This document shows, piece by piece, positions 8,293-17,267 of a stretch of DNA of 64,000 bases. Under the pieces are notes generated by a model that was given only the letters and a program-made list of their open reading frames with translations, was not told where the DNA came from and did not search any database. The position numbers and the translations under genes are program-made. Every line of letters begins with the position of its first letter. Positions within the stretch are counted from its first letter, which is position 1. Origin of the DNA: CAG-791 sp000431495 (GTDB lineage Bacteria; Bacillota; Clostridia; Lachnospirales; Lachnospiraceae); the NCBI GenBank assembly GCA_052117605.1, contig JBQKIT010000002.1. The stretch is one strand, 5' to 3'.

Positions 8293-8967
8293 ATGAAAAT
8301 ATTGCTTGCAGAGGACACCAGAGACATGAATCATGTTCTCGCGGCTGCCCTTACACACGAGGGTTATGACGTGGACTCGGCTTTTGACGGCGAGGAAGCG
8401 TTGGATTTTGTCAGAACAAACGGCTACGATGCCATGGTGCTGGACATCATGATGCCGAAAAAGGATGGACTGCAGGTCCTGAAGGAGCTGCGGGAGGAGA
8501 ATATTGTGACGCCGGTTCTTCTTCTGACGGCGAAGGCAGAGGTGGATGACCGCGTGAACGGTCTGGACGCAGGAGCGGACGATTATCTGACGAAGCCGTT
8601 TGCCATGAAGGAGCTTCTTGCGCGGGTCCGCGCCATGACAAGAAGGAAGACGGAGTATGCTGCGAAGAAGCTGCAGTACGGGGACTTCTCTCTGGATGAT
8701 GAGAAGTTTGAGCTTTCCTGTGAGAATTCCGTCCGGCTTTCCGTCAAGGAATTCGAGCTTCTTCAGGCGCTGATTCTGAATCAGAATCATGAAGTGAGCA
8801 CGCAGTATCTTCTGGAGCATGTCTGGGACGGAGCGGAGGAGGCCGGACCGGATACGGTCTGGCTGTATATTTCCTATCTGCGGGGCAAGCTTCGCTCCGT
8901 GGCATCCAATGTGGAGATTGAAGGAGAACGCGGCAGCAGCTTTCGACTGACGGAAGCAGGGAGATGA
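8293..8967 (+). CDS. OmpR-family response regulator
   Basis: 224 residues: an N-terminal receiver domain with acidic pair (LLAEDTRDM), phospho-acceptor aspartate in VLDIMMPKKDG, conserved Thr (LLLTAKAE) and Lys in YLTKPFAMKELLAR, then a C-terminal OmpR/PhoB winged-helix DNA-binding domain (VRLSVKEFELLQALI, PDTVWLYISYLRGKL). The partner histidine kinase starts one base after the stop, so the two are translationally coupled. The target genes are unknown; the upstream alarmone synthetase and downstream esterase are candidates by proximity. Confidence 0.93.
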   Translation: MKILLAEDTRDMNHVLAAALTHEGYDVDSAFDGEEALDFVRTNGYDAMVLDIMMPKKDGLQVLKELREENIVTPVLLLTAKAEVDDRVNGLDAGADDYLTKPFAMKELLARVRAMTRRKTEYAAKKLQYGDFSLDDEKFELSCENSVRLSVKEFELLQALILNQNHEVSTQYLLEHVWDGAEEAGPDTVWLYISYLRGKLRSVASNVEIEGERGSSFRLTEAGR

Positions 8968-8968
8968 T

Positions 8969-10453
8969 ATGAGCGAAGAGGCAATCCGGAAGCTTCGGCA
9001 GAAATTCATGATCTATGCAATGCTCTCACTGACGCTTGTGATGCTGCTCATGGCGGGAATGATCTATGTGATCAATCTGTGCGTTTCCCGCAATGAGATT
9101 CGGGAGACGATGTCCTATATCATTTCCCACGAAGGAGAGATCCAGGACGCGGAGACCATTTATGAGGCTGCAGGGACGGATGATACCATGCAGAATTCAG
9201 AGACGACGCCGGACAAGGCCGGACAAGGCGGAAACGGCACCGATCAGAAAGAGAATGCGGAACAGAAAGCAGATGACTGGATCAGTCAATTTAGAAAAAA
9301 GACCTCTCCGGACACCGAAGAGACGAAAAAATTCCGCAAGCGGGATGAGTCCATTGGCAAAACGCCGTATGATATCCGGATGTTTCTGAATGATGTTTTC
9401 GGTGCGGGCTCCAGCGGTCTGATCACAGAGGATTCGCCGGATGACACGTTTTCCACCCGCTATTTTGCCGTATTGTATGCCAGTGATGGAGAGGTGGAGT
9501 CGGTAAAGGCAAATCATATTTCTTCATTGACGGCGCAGGAGGCAGAGGCTCTTGGCGATTACGCAAGAGGAAGGCTGTTTACCTTCGGGCAGTATGGGAA
9601 GTATTATTACCAGGCAGCGGAGCTGCAGGGAGACCGCGGCATTGTGGTCTTTCTGGACTCAACCAATCAGATTCATGCGACCTCTCGTCTGCTGTATTCC
9701 GCGATGATGCTGTTTACATTCGGAATCGTACTTACCTTCCTGTTCGTCTGCCTGTTTGCCAATAAGGCGATTGCACCGGAAATCCGGAATGCGGAGCTCC
9801 AGAAGCAGTTCATCACAAACGCCAGTCACGAGCTGAAAACGCCCCTTGCGGTGATTCGGGCCAATACCGAAATGCAGGAAATTCTTGGCGGTGAGAATGA
9901 GTGGACACAGTCCACACTGCGGCAGGTGGACCGGTTAAACGGGCTGATTCAGAATCTTGTGATGATCACGAGAACGCAGGAGAAGGAATCCTCGGAACGC
10001 TCATTGATCAATGTCGCAGAGCTGATGAGGGATACGGTGAAAACCTATCTTCCGGTTGCCTGCCAGGACGAAAAGGTGCTCGAGCAGGAGATACCGGACT
10101 GCCTGAATATGATGGCGGTGGATTCGGAAATCCGGCAGCTGACAACGCTTCTTCTGGACAATGCCATCAAGTATTGCGACGGCGGCGGGACCATCCGCGT
10201 ATCGGCTGGTCAGAAGGGACGTGAAACCTGGATGGTGGTTTCCAATTCCTATGCGGAAGGAGCCAATGTGGATTACAGCCGCTTTTTTGAGCGGTTTTAC
10301 CGGCAGGATGAAGCACATACCATCGAGAGCCAGAGCCGGGGAGGCTATGGAATCGGCCTGTCCATTGCGGAGAATCTGGTGGAGAAATACAATGGAAGCA
10401 TACGTGCGGACTGGAAGAACGGAATGATTTCGTTTACCTGTACGTTGAAGTAA
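8969..10453 (+). CDS. Sensor histidine kinase
   Basis: A 494-residue membrane kinase with two transmembrane helices (about residues 14-36 and 246-266) flanking a roughly 210-residue extracellular sensor segment that is rich in charged residues (Asp, Glu, Lys, Gln). The cytoplasmic part has the H-box ITNASHELKTPLAVIR with phospho-acceptor His, the N-box LLLDNAIKYCDGGG, an F-box RFFERFYRQDEAHT and the G-box GGYGIGLSIAENLV. A HAMP domain is not evident between the second helix and the H-box. It pairs with the OmpR-type regulator immediately upstream. The signal sensed cannot be inferred. Confidence 0.93.
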   Translation: MSEEAIRKLRQKFMIYAMLSLTLVMLLMAGMIYVINLCVSRNEIRETMSYIISHEGEIQDAETIYEAAGTDDTMQNSETTPDKAGQGGNGTDQKENAEQKADDWISQFRKKTSPDTEETKKFRKRDESIGKTPYDIRMFLNDVFGAGSSGLITEDSPDDTFSTRYFAVLYASDGEVESVKANHISSLTAQEAEALGDYARGRLFTFGQYGKYYYQAAELQGDRGIVVFLDSTNQIHATSRLLYSAMMLFTFGIVLTFLFVCLFANKAIAPEIRNAELQKQFITNASHELKTPLAVIRANTEMQEILGGENEWTQSTLRQVDRLNGLIQNLVMITRTQEKESSERSLINVAELMRDTVKTYLPVACQDEKVLEQEIPDCLNMMAVDSEIRQLTTLLLDNAIKYCDGGGTIRVSAGQKGRETWMVVSNSYAEGANVDYSRFFERFYRQDEAHTIESQSRGGYGIGLSIAENLVEKYNGSIRADWKNGMISFTCTLK

Positions 10454-10472
10454 ACAGAAAAAGGAGACAGCA

Positions 10473-11513
10473 ATGACGCAGCAGACAATTGTATTGGATG
10501 AGAAAAGAAATGTTACTCTGACCTGCTATTTACAGCCGGTTGGCGGAAAGTTTGAATATGTGGAAAAGAGACCTGCCATGCTGATCCTTCCCGGAGGAGC
10601 CTATCAGTACTGCTCGGACCGGGAGGCGGATCCGGTAGCCTTCGCCTATCTGAAGGCCGGATATCAGGTGTTCATTCTTCGTTACAGCGTGGCGGAGAAT
10701 TGTGCATGGCCCGCGCCTCTTATGGATTACGATCAGGCGATGGGAATCATCCGGAATAAGGCGGAAGAGTGGAATGTATATCCGGATAAGATTGCTGTCC
10801 TTGGTTTTTCTGCAGGGGGACATCTTGCGGCTGCGGCGGCAACCATGGGAATGCAGCGGCCGAATGCAGCGCTGCTTGGCTATGCCGTAACCGGAAATGA
10901 AGTAAAGGCGTGCAATCCCACGGCACCGGATTGCTGCGGCATGGTGGATGATAAGACCTGTCCCTGCTTTGTTTTTGCGGCCAGAGATGACAATGTGGTT
11001 CCTGTCATGAACTCCGTTCGTTTCATAGAGGCACTGACCGAAAAGGGAATTGCCTATGAAAGCCACATCTATTCCAGGGGTGGGCATGGCTTCTCGACGG
11101 CAGATATCAGCGTACAGAATCCGAATACCGGAATTACCTGCCGCGCGCAGAACTGGGTGGAGGACAGCCTCGGATGGCTGGAGGAGGTGTTCGGAACCTA
11201 CGACGGCAAGGGCGGATTTACAGACCCGAAGATTAAGGCACATCTCAACGGAAACTATGAGGAATATCTGTCAGCGGAGTGTACGGTCAGTTACCTTCTG
11301 CAGAATGCAGAAAGTAAGGAAATCCTGCAGCCGCTTCTTAACAGCATGCAGAATATCAAGACAACCGATGATACGACGCAGCAGGAAATGCTGGACCTGA
11401 TCTCGGAGGTGAAGCTTTCCGATCTTCTGAAGTTTGCGGGAGCTCCGGCAGATGCAGAGGAGAAGCTGGATGCGCAGCTTCGCAGGATTCCTAATGCTAA
11501 GAATGAAACGTGA
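10473..11513 (+). CDS. Alpha/beta hydrolase (acetyl-esterase/lipase-like)
   Basis: A 346-residue cytoplasmic hydrolase of the BD-FAE / acetyl xylan esterase type. The oxyanion segment MLILPGGAYQYCSDREA, nucleophile elbow VLGFSAGGHLAAA, and acid and histidine regions (CFVFAARDDNVVP and YSRGGHGFSTAD) are in the expected order and spacing. The first 245 residues cover the fold; about 100 additional C-terminal residues are helical and unusual for the family, resembling a small Lys/Glu-rich appendage. No signal peptide is seen, so it would act on imported acetylated oligosaccharides. It starts 19 bases after the kinase gene and may be part of the same transcript. Confidence 0.82.
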   Translation: MTQQTIVLDEKRNVTLTCYLQPVGGKFEYVEKRPAMLILPGGAYQYCSDREADPVAFAYLKAGYQVFILRYSVAENCAWPAPLMDYDQAMGIIRNKAEEWNVYPDKIAVLGFSAGGHLAAAAATMGMQRPNAALLGYAVTGNEVKACNPTAPDCCGMVDDKTCPCFVFAARDDNVVPVMNSVRFIEALTEKGIAYESHIYSRGGHGFSTADISVQNPNTGITCRAQNWVEDSLGWLEEVFGTYDGKGGFTDPKIKAHLNGNYEEYLSAECTVSYLLQNAESKEILQPLLNSMQNIKTTDDTTQQEMLDLISEVKLSDLLKFAGAPADAEEKLDAQLRRIPNAKNET

Positions 11514-11582
11514 TTCGGATCCTGCGCAGCGACCATTTGACAGAGAGCATACAGCAGGGAGAGCAAAGGAACAGGGGATAAG

Positions 11583-12305
11583 ATGGATCAATTTGAACTG
11601 ACACCGGATGAGATTGCACAGAATCTGAAGAACGTGCAGGAGAATGTGACTAAGGCCTGCGAAAGGGTGCACCGGAACCCTTCTGAGGTGACAATATGTG
11701 CGGTCAGCAAGCTGAAATCTGTGCAGGACATTCAGGCAGCGATGACGGCGGGCCAGAAGCTGTTCGGCGAGAACTATGTGCAGGAAATACGTGAGAAATA
11801 TGAAGAGCTTGGAGATACCTGTGAATGGCATATGATCGGTCATCTGCAGCGCAATAAGGTGAAATACATAGCAGATAAAGTGAAAATGATTCATTCGGTG
11901 GATTCATGGGAGCTGGCACAGCAGATCGAGAAGGAAGCTGCGAAGCATGATCTTGTCATCGATGTTCTTCTGGAAGTGAATGTCGCAAAGGAAGAGAGCA
12001 AATGGGGCTTTTCTGCAGAAGATGTTTTGGACGCGGCGGAAAAGATCGGCCTTCTTCCGCATGTCCGCGTCCGCGGCCTTATGACCTCGGCACCTTATAC
12101 AGAGAATGCGGAAACAAACCGCATTTATTTCCGGGAACTGCATGCGCTGTATGAAGAGCTTCAGCATGCAGGCTTTAAAGGCGTGCAGGCGGACACGCTG
12201 TCCATGGGAATGACGGGTGATTATGTCGTTGCTGTCGAAGAAGGGGCAACGATGATCCGTGTCGGAACCGGCATCTTCGGAGAGAGAGATTATTCCAATC
12301 GGTAA
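11583..12305 (+). CDS. YggS/PLPBP family pyridoxal-phosphate homeostasis protein
   Basis: This 240-residue protein is the single-domain, alanine-racemase-like TIM barrel that binds PLP and buffers it without known catalysis. The PLP lysine lies in TICAVSKLKSVQDIQ; other hallmarks are LFGENYVQEIREKYE, WHMIGHLQRNKVKYI, LEVNVAKEESKWGF, RGLMTSAP and LSMGMTGDY followed by the phosphate-binding GATMIRVGTGIFGER. Length is normal for the family. In many Firmicutes the gene sits beside cell-division genes (ylm cluster), but here it does not. Confidence 0.93.
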   Translation: MDQFELTPDEIAQNLKNVQENVTKACERVHRNPSEVTICAVSKLKSVQDIQAAMTAGQKLFGENYVQEIREKYEELGDTCEWHMIGHLQRNKVKYIADKVKMIHSVDSWELAQQIEKEAAKHDLVIDVLLEVNVAKEESKWGFSAEDVLDAAEKIGLLPHVRVRGLMTSAPYTENAETNRIYFRELHALYEELQHAGFKGVQADTLSMGMTGDYVVAVEEGATMIRVGTGIFGERDYSNR

Positions 12306-12334
12306 GCCTGTCCTGAAATCGGGGCAGGCTTACC
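12301..12334. terminator. Hairpin between convergent genes
   Basis: GGTAAGCCTGTCC (12301-12313) pairs with a matching arm at 12321-12334 with one G-U. It overlaps the YggS stop codon and lacks a T tail, so it may end transcription from both converging genes or merely block read-through. Confidence 0.5.
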
Positions 12335-12357
12335 TCGATGGATGTACCGGGTGGAAT

Positions 12358-12663
12358 TCACGCAAGTGCTTCCAGTTCGGAGAGGAAGAGCTCATAGTAA
12401 TCATCCTCTCCGGCAAGAAGCGGAGAATTCTCGCCGCCTCCGTTGGTGCTGCGGCGCATGGCGGCATAATATTCTTCGCCTGCCATAACAAGATCCATTT
12501 CATAGACCGGAAAGCCATACTGCGCGCTCAGCTTGCAGAATTCAGAGGCAGGCTTTTCGGCTGTCCTTGTGGCAAGAAGTGCATTTCGGATGTTTTTGTC
12601 CTTTGCGGCGAGGCGCTTGAGCCCCTGCAGGGCTTCTTCAAGATTCATTGATACAGAACACAT
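12358..12663 (-). CDS. Small Nif11-like conserved hypothetical protein
   Basis: A 101-residue acidic protein starting at an ATG preceded by AAAGGAG. The first 60 residues (NLEEALQGLKRLAAKD then SEFCKLSAQYGFPVYEMDL) have the two-helix pattern of Nif11-type domains, which occur both as free small proteins and as leader peptides for modified peptides. The second half contains RRSTNGGGENSPLLAGEDDY, with a triple glycine. No maturation enzyme or peptide exporter lies nearby, so a precursor role is unsupported. The assignment to Nif11 is from pattern memory only and is uncertain. It is transcribed opposite to its neighbours. Confidence 0.6.
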   Translation of the reverse strand: MCSVSMNLEEALQGLKRLAAKDKNIRNALLATRTAEKPASEFCKLSAQYGFPVYEMDLVMAGEEYYAAMRRSTNGGGENSPLLAGEDDYYELFLSELEALA

Positions 12664-12821
12664 CAGCAGCTCCTTTCACTTCCTATGACAAGCCGTTGCA
12701 ACAGTCCCTTACCATTACCTGAAAACAGTCTTATGAGACTGATTACAGTATATCAGTTCTGTGAACTGCCGGTCTCATGTTACAATTAGAAAATCGACTT
12801 TTAATACGGAGGGAAATTCAA

Positions 12822-13901
12822 GTGCATATACCTGACAATTATTTAAGCCCGCAGACCTGCGCCGTTATGACGGCGGTGATGATCCCGGCATGGACCATTT
12901 CCATAAAGAAGATCAAGGCAGAGCTTCCGGCCGGAAAGCTCCCGCTTCTTGGCGTCGCGGCAGCCTTTTCTTTTCTTGGAATGATGTTCAACATTCCGCT
13001 TCCCGGAGGTACCACGGGACATGCGGTCGGCGGAACGCTGACGGCACTTCTTGTGGGGCCGTACGGCGCCTGTATTTCCATTTCGGTCGCTCTTCTTCTG
13101 CAGGCACTTTTGTTTGGCGATGGGGGAATTCTTGCCTTTGGGGCAAACTGCTTTAACATGGCCTTTGTAATGCCATTTGTCGGCTATGCGGTGTACCTTC
13201 TGATTTCCGGGAAGAGAAAAGCAAAGAATTCAGGCGCTGCGCAGACGGCGGGAACGAAATCTGCAGGGAGAGAGCTTGCGGGAGCGGTCATCGGCGGTTT
13301 TGCAGGCATCAATGCGGCAGCGCTGGCGGCTGCCATTGAATTTGGCATTCAGCCGATGCTCTTCCGCGATGCGGCAGGGAATGCGAAGTACTGCCCGTAT
13401 CCGCTCTCGGTAGCAATTCCCGCGATGATGATCGGACACCTGACGATTTTCGGACTGGCAGAAGCGGTTTATACAGCAGCCATCTATCTGTTCCTTCAGA
13501 AGACGGCTCCTGCTGCCTTGTGCGGAGATGAAATTCTGATGGGAGGATCGGGAAACAAGGAGAAAGCTTCGGAAGCTGGCAGGACAGAAACGGCAAAAAA
13601 GAGCTGGGGAATTCCGGTGCTCCTTGGCGCACTTATGATCGGAACGCCGCTTGGACTTCTTGCGGAAGGAACCGCCTGGGGAGAATGGGGCGCGGATGAG
13701 ATTGCAGCTACCGGAGCGGGCTATACACCGTCCGGAATGCTGAACGGATTTTCGTTTGAAGTGCTTCTTCCGGATTATTCTCTTGGGAATGCGCCGGCGG
13801 TTGTCGGTTACCTTCTTTCGGCGGTAATCGGTGTTGCTGTTCTGATGATGGCTTTTCGGCTGATTGCCGGATTTGCCGGAAAGAAGTCGAAGCATTCATG
13901 A
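12822..13901 (+). CDS. cbiM: CbiM-type cobalt/nickel ECF transporter substrate-binding component
   Basis: A 359-residue membrane protein, the S component of a group-I ECF importer for Co2+ or Ni2+. Start is a GTG at 12822, giving the N terminus MHIPDNYLSP, essential because the free N terminus and His2 coordinate the metal in CbiM/NikM; GGAGGG lies 8 bases upstream. The conserved MFNIPLPGGTTGHAVGGTL and ISVALLLQALLFGDGGILA loops are present. After residue 230 a linker leads to a C-terminal segment (GTPLGLLAEGTAWGEWG, then a final hydrophobic helix) that corresponds to the PDGLE/CbiN-like region, here fused. Its stop overlaps the start of cbiQ. Metal specificity (Co versus Ni) cannot be decided from sequence alone. 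Confidence 0.92.
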   Translation: MHIPDNYLSPQTCAVMTAVMIPAWTISIKKIKAELPAGKLPLLGVAAAFSFLGMMFNIPLPGGTTGHAVGGTLTALLVGPYGACISISVALLLQALLFGDGGILAFGANCFNMAFVMPFVGYAVYLLISGKRKAKNSGAAQTAGTKSAGRELAGAVIGGFAGINAAALAAAIEFGIQPMLFRDAAGNAKYCPYPLSVAIPAMMIGHLTIFGLAEAVYTAAIYLFLQKTAPAALCGDEILMGGSGNKEKASEAGRTETAKKSWGIPVLLGALMIGTPLGLLAEGTAWGEWGADEIAATGAGYTPSGMLNGFSFEVLLPDYSLGNAPAVVGYLLSAVIGVAVLMMAFRLIAGFAGKKSKHS

Positions 13902-14677
13902 ATCTGGAAATGATGAAGCTCCTTGCAAAGCTGCTTAAGTCGGAGCGGGAGCAAAAGGAAAGAGAATATGACGCGGCAGGCTGTCTTGTTCTGGCGATTT
14001 CGACGGTGCTGCTATGTGCTCTGTCGGGGAATGCCGTGTTTCCGGTCTCTGTCATTGCGGCGGAGCTTTTCCGGCTTTCCATGAGAAAACCGGAGACCAT
14101 CGCGCATGTGCTTGGAAATGTACTTCTGGCAACGGCTGCCGCGGCCGTGTTCATGCTGCCCGCAGTCTTTTTCGGAAGCCCCGGCTCCTTTGGAATTGTG
14201 ACCATGAAGGTTTTTGAATCGGTGCTGGTTCTGACGATGCTGAATGAGGATGTCTCCTGGAAGAATATGACGGCGGCGATGAGACGTTTTCATATGCCGG
14301 GTGTTTTTGTTCTGACACTGGATATGACGGTACGGTTTCTGTATCTTCTCGGAAGCTTTTCCAATTCGGTTCTGGAGGCAGTTACGCTTCGCAGAGTCGG
14401 AGATCAGAACTGGAAGAACGCAGGAACGGGCGGAATTCTAGGGAATACCTTTCTGAAGGCACAGGAGATGTCGCAGGGAACAGGGGAAGCAATGCTTTGC
14501 CGGTGCTTCGACGGAACCTGTGAGGGGGCCGGAGACGGAAGTATTTTTCCGGAGCAGAGAGAGCAGAGAAGAATTGGCCGAGGAGCTGCCCGGATGGACA
14601 GATGGGCATTTCTTCTGATCCTTGCCGCAGAAGTTTTATGGTTTGCAGTAACTGAGATGTGGATGAGAGCATCATGA
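13898..14677 (+). CDS. cbiQ: CbiQ-type ECF transporter transmembrane (T) component
   Basis: A 259-residue protein with several hydrophobic helices and cytoplasmic coupling segments near MRRFHMPGVFVLTLDMTVRF and AMLCRCFDGTCEG; the latter corresponds to the Ala-Arg-Gly type motif that docks onto the ATPase, here written CRCFDG. It couples ATP hydrolysis by the following protein to metal release by CbiM. The start overlaps the cbiM stop (ATGA at 13898) and its own stop overlaps the cbiO start, so the three are tightly coupled. Confidence 0.88.
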   Translation: MNLEMMKLLAKLLKSEREQKEREYDAAGCLVLAISTVLLCALSGNAVFPVSVIAAELFRLSMRKPETIAHVLGNVLLATAAAAVFMLPAVFFGSPGSFGIVTMKVFESVLVLTMLNEDVSWKNMTAAMRRFHMPGVFVLTLDMTVRFLYLLGSFSNSVLEAVTLRRVGDQNWKNAGTGGILGNTFLKAQEMSQGTGEAMLCRCFDGTCEGAGDGSIFPEQREQRRIGRGAARMDRWAFLLILAAEVLWFAVTEMWMRAS

Positions 14678-15357
14678 TTGAATTACAGAAGATATCTTTT
14701 CAATATGCAGGCAGCGACGAGAAGGCGCTTGACGGGGTCAGTGCTGTTTTCAGGAAAGGAAAGTGCACTTGCATCACCGGACCGAATGGCTGCGGAAAGT
14801 CCACGCTGTTCCGGATCCTTCTTGGGCTGGAAACGCCGTCAGAGGGGCGTTACCTTCTGGACGGGGAAGAAATCACGGCAGCGAAGCTGAAGGACAGGCG
14901 CTTTGCCATGAATTTCCACAGAAAGGTCGGATTTGTTTTTCAGAACAGCGAGATTCAACTGTTTACGTCGAGCGTGGAGGAAGAGATTGCCTTCGGGCTT
15001 CGTCAGCTCCATCTTCCGGAGGAGGAAATCCGGAAGCGGACCGAAGAATTTCTGGAGCGTTTCGGGCTTACGAAGCTTCGGAAACGGGCACCGTGGAGCA
15101 TCAGCGGCGGGGAGAAGAAAAGGACTGCACTGGCAGCTGTTTTTGCGATGGAACCGGAGGTTCTTGTCATTGATGAACCGATCAGCGGACTGGACGAGGA
15201 TGCCCAGGAGTGGGTGACGGAGTTTCTGAAGGAGATTCGAAAAGAGAACCGGACAATCATCATCGGGACACATGACAAACGGCTGCTTGCAGGACTGGCG
15301 GACGCAGAGCTGCACATGAACAAGTATCACCGCGTGGAATTCACGTCCGTTTACTGA
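14674..15357 (+). CDS. cbiO: CbiO-type ECF transporter ATP-binding component
   Basis: A 227-residue ABC ATPase. Walker A is TGPNGCGKSTLFRIL, the Q-loop is GFVFQNSEIQLF, the signature is WSISGGEKKRTALA, Walker B is VLVIDEPISGLDEDA and the H-loop is IIIGTHDKRLL. I chose the ATG at 14674, which overlaps the cbiQ stop as ATGA, over an in-frame ATG at 14659 inside cbiQ. With CbiM and CbiQ it completes a dedicated three-gene metal importer. Confidence 0.93.
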   Translation: MIELQKISFQYAGSDEKALDGVSAVFRKGKCTCITGPNGCGKSTLFRILLGLETPSEGRYLLDGEEITAAKLKDRRFAMNFHRKVGFVFQNSEIQLFTSSVEEEIAFGLRQLHLPEEEIRKRTEEFLERFGLTKLRKRAPWSISGGEKKRTALAAVFAMEPEVLVIDEPISGLDEDAQEWVTEFLKEIRKENRTIIIGTHDKRLLAGLADAELHMNKYHRVEFTSVY

Positions 15358-15455
15358 ATGAACCGTGGTAAAATAATTCATTATTTGTTTTACAGGAACA
15401 AAAAGAGATACCGTAAGTTTTGAACTCACAGAAGAATGACAGGAGGTAAATGATC

Positions 15456-15824
15456 ATGGCAATTACAAATTGCGTAGAAGAACTGGGACTGTGCGTCCTT
15501 CACATCGGCATCAATGCTGACGGGGAGGAAGATGGGAAGAAAATGGCCGAGCAGTTCCGCACATGGATGGGATTTATCCCGGATGAGAATCCGAATTCCA
15601 TTTTCGCATCTCCTCTTATTGAAATCATGAAGTTCGGAGGCCCCGGCAGGAACGGACATATCGCCATCGGGGCGCACGATGTGGATCGGGCAGCAGAGTA
15701 TTTCAAGTCCACTGGCATGGGCGTGAAGCCGGAAACCGCTGTATATAATGAGGACGGAACGCTGAAGTTTATTTATCTGGACAAGGAGATCGGAGGCTTT
15801 GCGATCCATCTGAAGCAGTATTGA
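15456..15824 (+). CDS. Stand-alone VOC-fold protein related to the KDPG-aldolase appendage
   Basis: A 122-residue protein starting at the ATG nine bases after AGGAGG (15441-15446). The pattern HIGINADGEEDGKKMAEQF, IFASPLIEIMKFGGPGRNGH, IAIGAHDVDRAAEYF and FIYLDKEIGGFAIHL is that of a vicinal-oxygen-chelate domain. In my recollection the closest relatives are the C-terminal extension of some Firmicutes 2-keto-3-deoxy-6-phosphogluconate/4-hydroxy-2-oxoglutarate aldolases; here it stands alone with no aldolase next to it. It may bind a sugar acid or act as an isomerase; this is inference. Confidence 0.7.
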   Translation: MAITNCVEELGLCVLHIGINADGEEDGKKMAEQFRTWMGFIPDENPNSIFASPLIEIMKFGGPGRNGHIAIGAHDVDRAAEYFKSTGMGVKPETAVYNEDGTLKFIYLDKEIGGFAIHLKQY

Positions 15825-15914
15825 GGATCCGTTTCCGGCGGGGGTACAGCAGTGCACCAGGGCCGGAACAGCAGCAGACAGAGAATTTCATAGACAGGAC
15901 AAACGGTGACCAGG

Positions 15915-17267
15915 ATGAGAAAAATCGAGAAATTAAAGTTATACGCGCAGCAGCAGGAACCGCTTGTAGTAGAAAGTGACACCATACCGGATGAGCTCTT
16001 TGCGGTGAACCATGTGAACAGAGGACTTCGTGACCTGAACGGAAAGGGCGTTGTGACAGGTCTTACGAGTATCTCGGAAGTAATTTCCATGAAGAACGTG
16101 GACGGACAGAGGATTCCCTGCGACGGAGAGCTCTGGTACCGCGGCTATCCGATTCAGGATCTGGTGTCGCGATATACGAAGCATGGATTTGGCTATGAAA
16201 ATCTGACATATCTTCTGCTCTTCGGCAATCTTCCGGATGAGCAGCAGGAGATGGATTTTATTGAGAATCTGGTGCTTTCCAGAAACCTGCCGACAAATTT
16301 CACCCGCGATGTCATTATGAAGGCTCCGACCAAGGATATTATGAATTCCATGACACGGAGTATTCTGACACTCGCTTCTTACGATGTGGATGCACAGGAC
16401 ATTTCTGTGGACAATGTCATCCGCCAGTCGATGATGCTGATTGCCGTGTTCCCGATGCTGGCAATCTACGCATATCATGCCTACAACTACGATAAGAAGA
16501 TGGAGAGCATGTATATTCACCGGCCGGATCCGAAGCTGTCCACAGTAGAGAACATTCTTCTGATGCTTCGCCCCAATCAGAAATTTACGACCACCGAGGC
16601 CAAGGTTCTGGATGCTGCCCTGATGCTGCACATGGAGCATGGCGGTGGTAATAACTCCACATTTACAACAAGAGTCGTAACGAGCTCCGGCTCCGATACC
16701 TATGCAACCATTGCGGCGGCAATGTCTTCTCTGAAGGGACCGCGGCACGGCGGCGCGAATCTGAAGGTCATGGACATGATGGATGAACTTAAGGCAAGTG
16801 TTCAGGACTGGACGGATGACGATGAGGTTCGTGCATATCTGGAGAAGCTTGTGGACAAGCAGGCCTTTGATAAGAAGGGCCTGATTTATGGTATGGGCCA
16901 CGCCGTTTACTCCATTTCGGATCCCAGAGAGAGGATCTTCAAGGAATTTGTGACAAAGCTCGCCGTGGAAAAGGGAGCAGAGAAGGAGCTCGCCCTTTAC
17001 AATCAGATCGAGAAGCTTGCGCCGCAGGTGATTGCGGAGAAGCGTCATATTTATAAGGGCGTCAGTCCGAACGTTGACTTCTACAGCGGTTTTGTTTACA
17101 ACATGCTCGGGATTCCGAAGGAGCTGTATACGCCGCTCTTTGCCATCGCGCGAATCGCAGGCTGGAGTGCGCACCGTCTGGAGGAAATTGTAGAAGCCGG
17201 AAAGATCATGCGCCCGGCATACATTTCTGTTATGGAAGAGAGGACAGGAGAAAATGCATTATTCTGA
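15915..17267 (+). CDS. Citrate synthase
   Basis: This roughly 450-residue enzyme condenses acetyl-CoA with oxaloacetate. Active-site regions are visible: LHMEHGGGNNSTFTTRVVTS (first catalytic His), GMGHAVYSISDPRERIFKEF (second His) and SPNVDFYSGFVYNMLGIP (catalytic Asp). The N-terminal 40 residues vary in the family; ATG 15915 is used here, with an in-frame GTG at 15906 as an alternative. The uridine phosphorylase gene begins 14 bases before its stop, indicating coupling. In a fermentative anaerobe it likely feeds 2-oxoglutarate/glutamate synthesis. Confidence 0.92.
   Translation: MRKIEKLKLYAQQQEPLVVESDTIPDELFAVNHVNRGLRDLNGKGVVTGLTSISEVISMKNVDGQRIPCDGELWYRGYPIQDLVSRYTKHGFGYENLTYLLLFGNLPDEQQEMDFIENLVLSRNLPTNFTRDVIMKAPTKDIMNSMTRSILTLASYDVDAQDISVDNVIRQSMMLIAVFPMLAIYAYHAYNYDKKMESMYIHRPDPKLSTVENILLMLRPNQKFTTTEAKVLDAALMLHMEHGGGNNSTFTTRVVTSSGSDTYATIAAAMSSLKGPRHGGANLKVMDMMDELKASVQDWTDDDEVRAYLEKLVDKQAFDKKGLIYGMGHAVYSISDPRERIFKEFVTKLAVEKGAEKELALYNQIEKLAPQVIAEKRHIYKGVSPNVDFYSGFVYNMLGIPKELYTPLFAIARIAGWSAHRLEEIVEAGKIMRPAYISVMEERTGENALF

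Noticed and set aside
12664..12821. Cobalamin or NiCo riboswitch before cbiM
   Set aside because: The 158-base leader lacks any conserved core I can recognise for either class.
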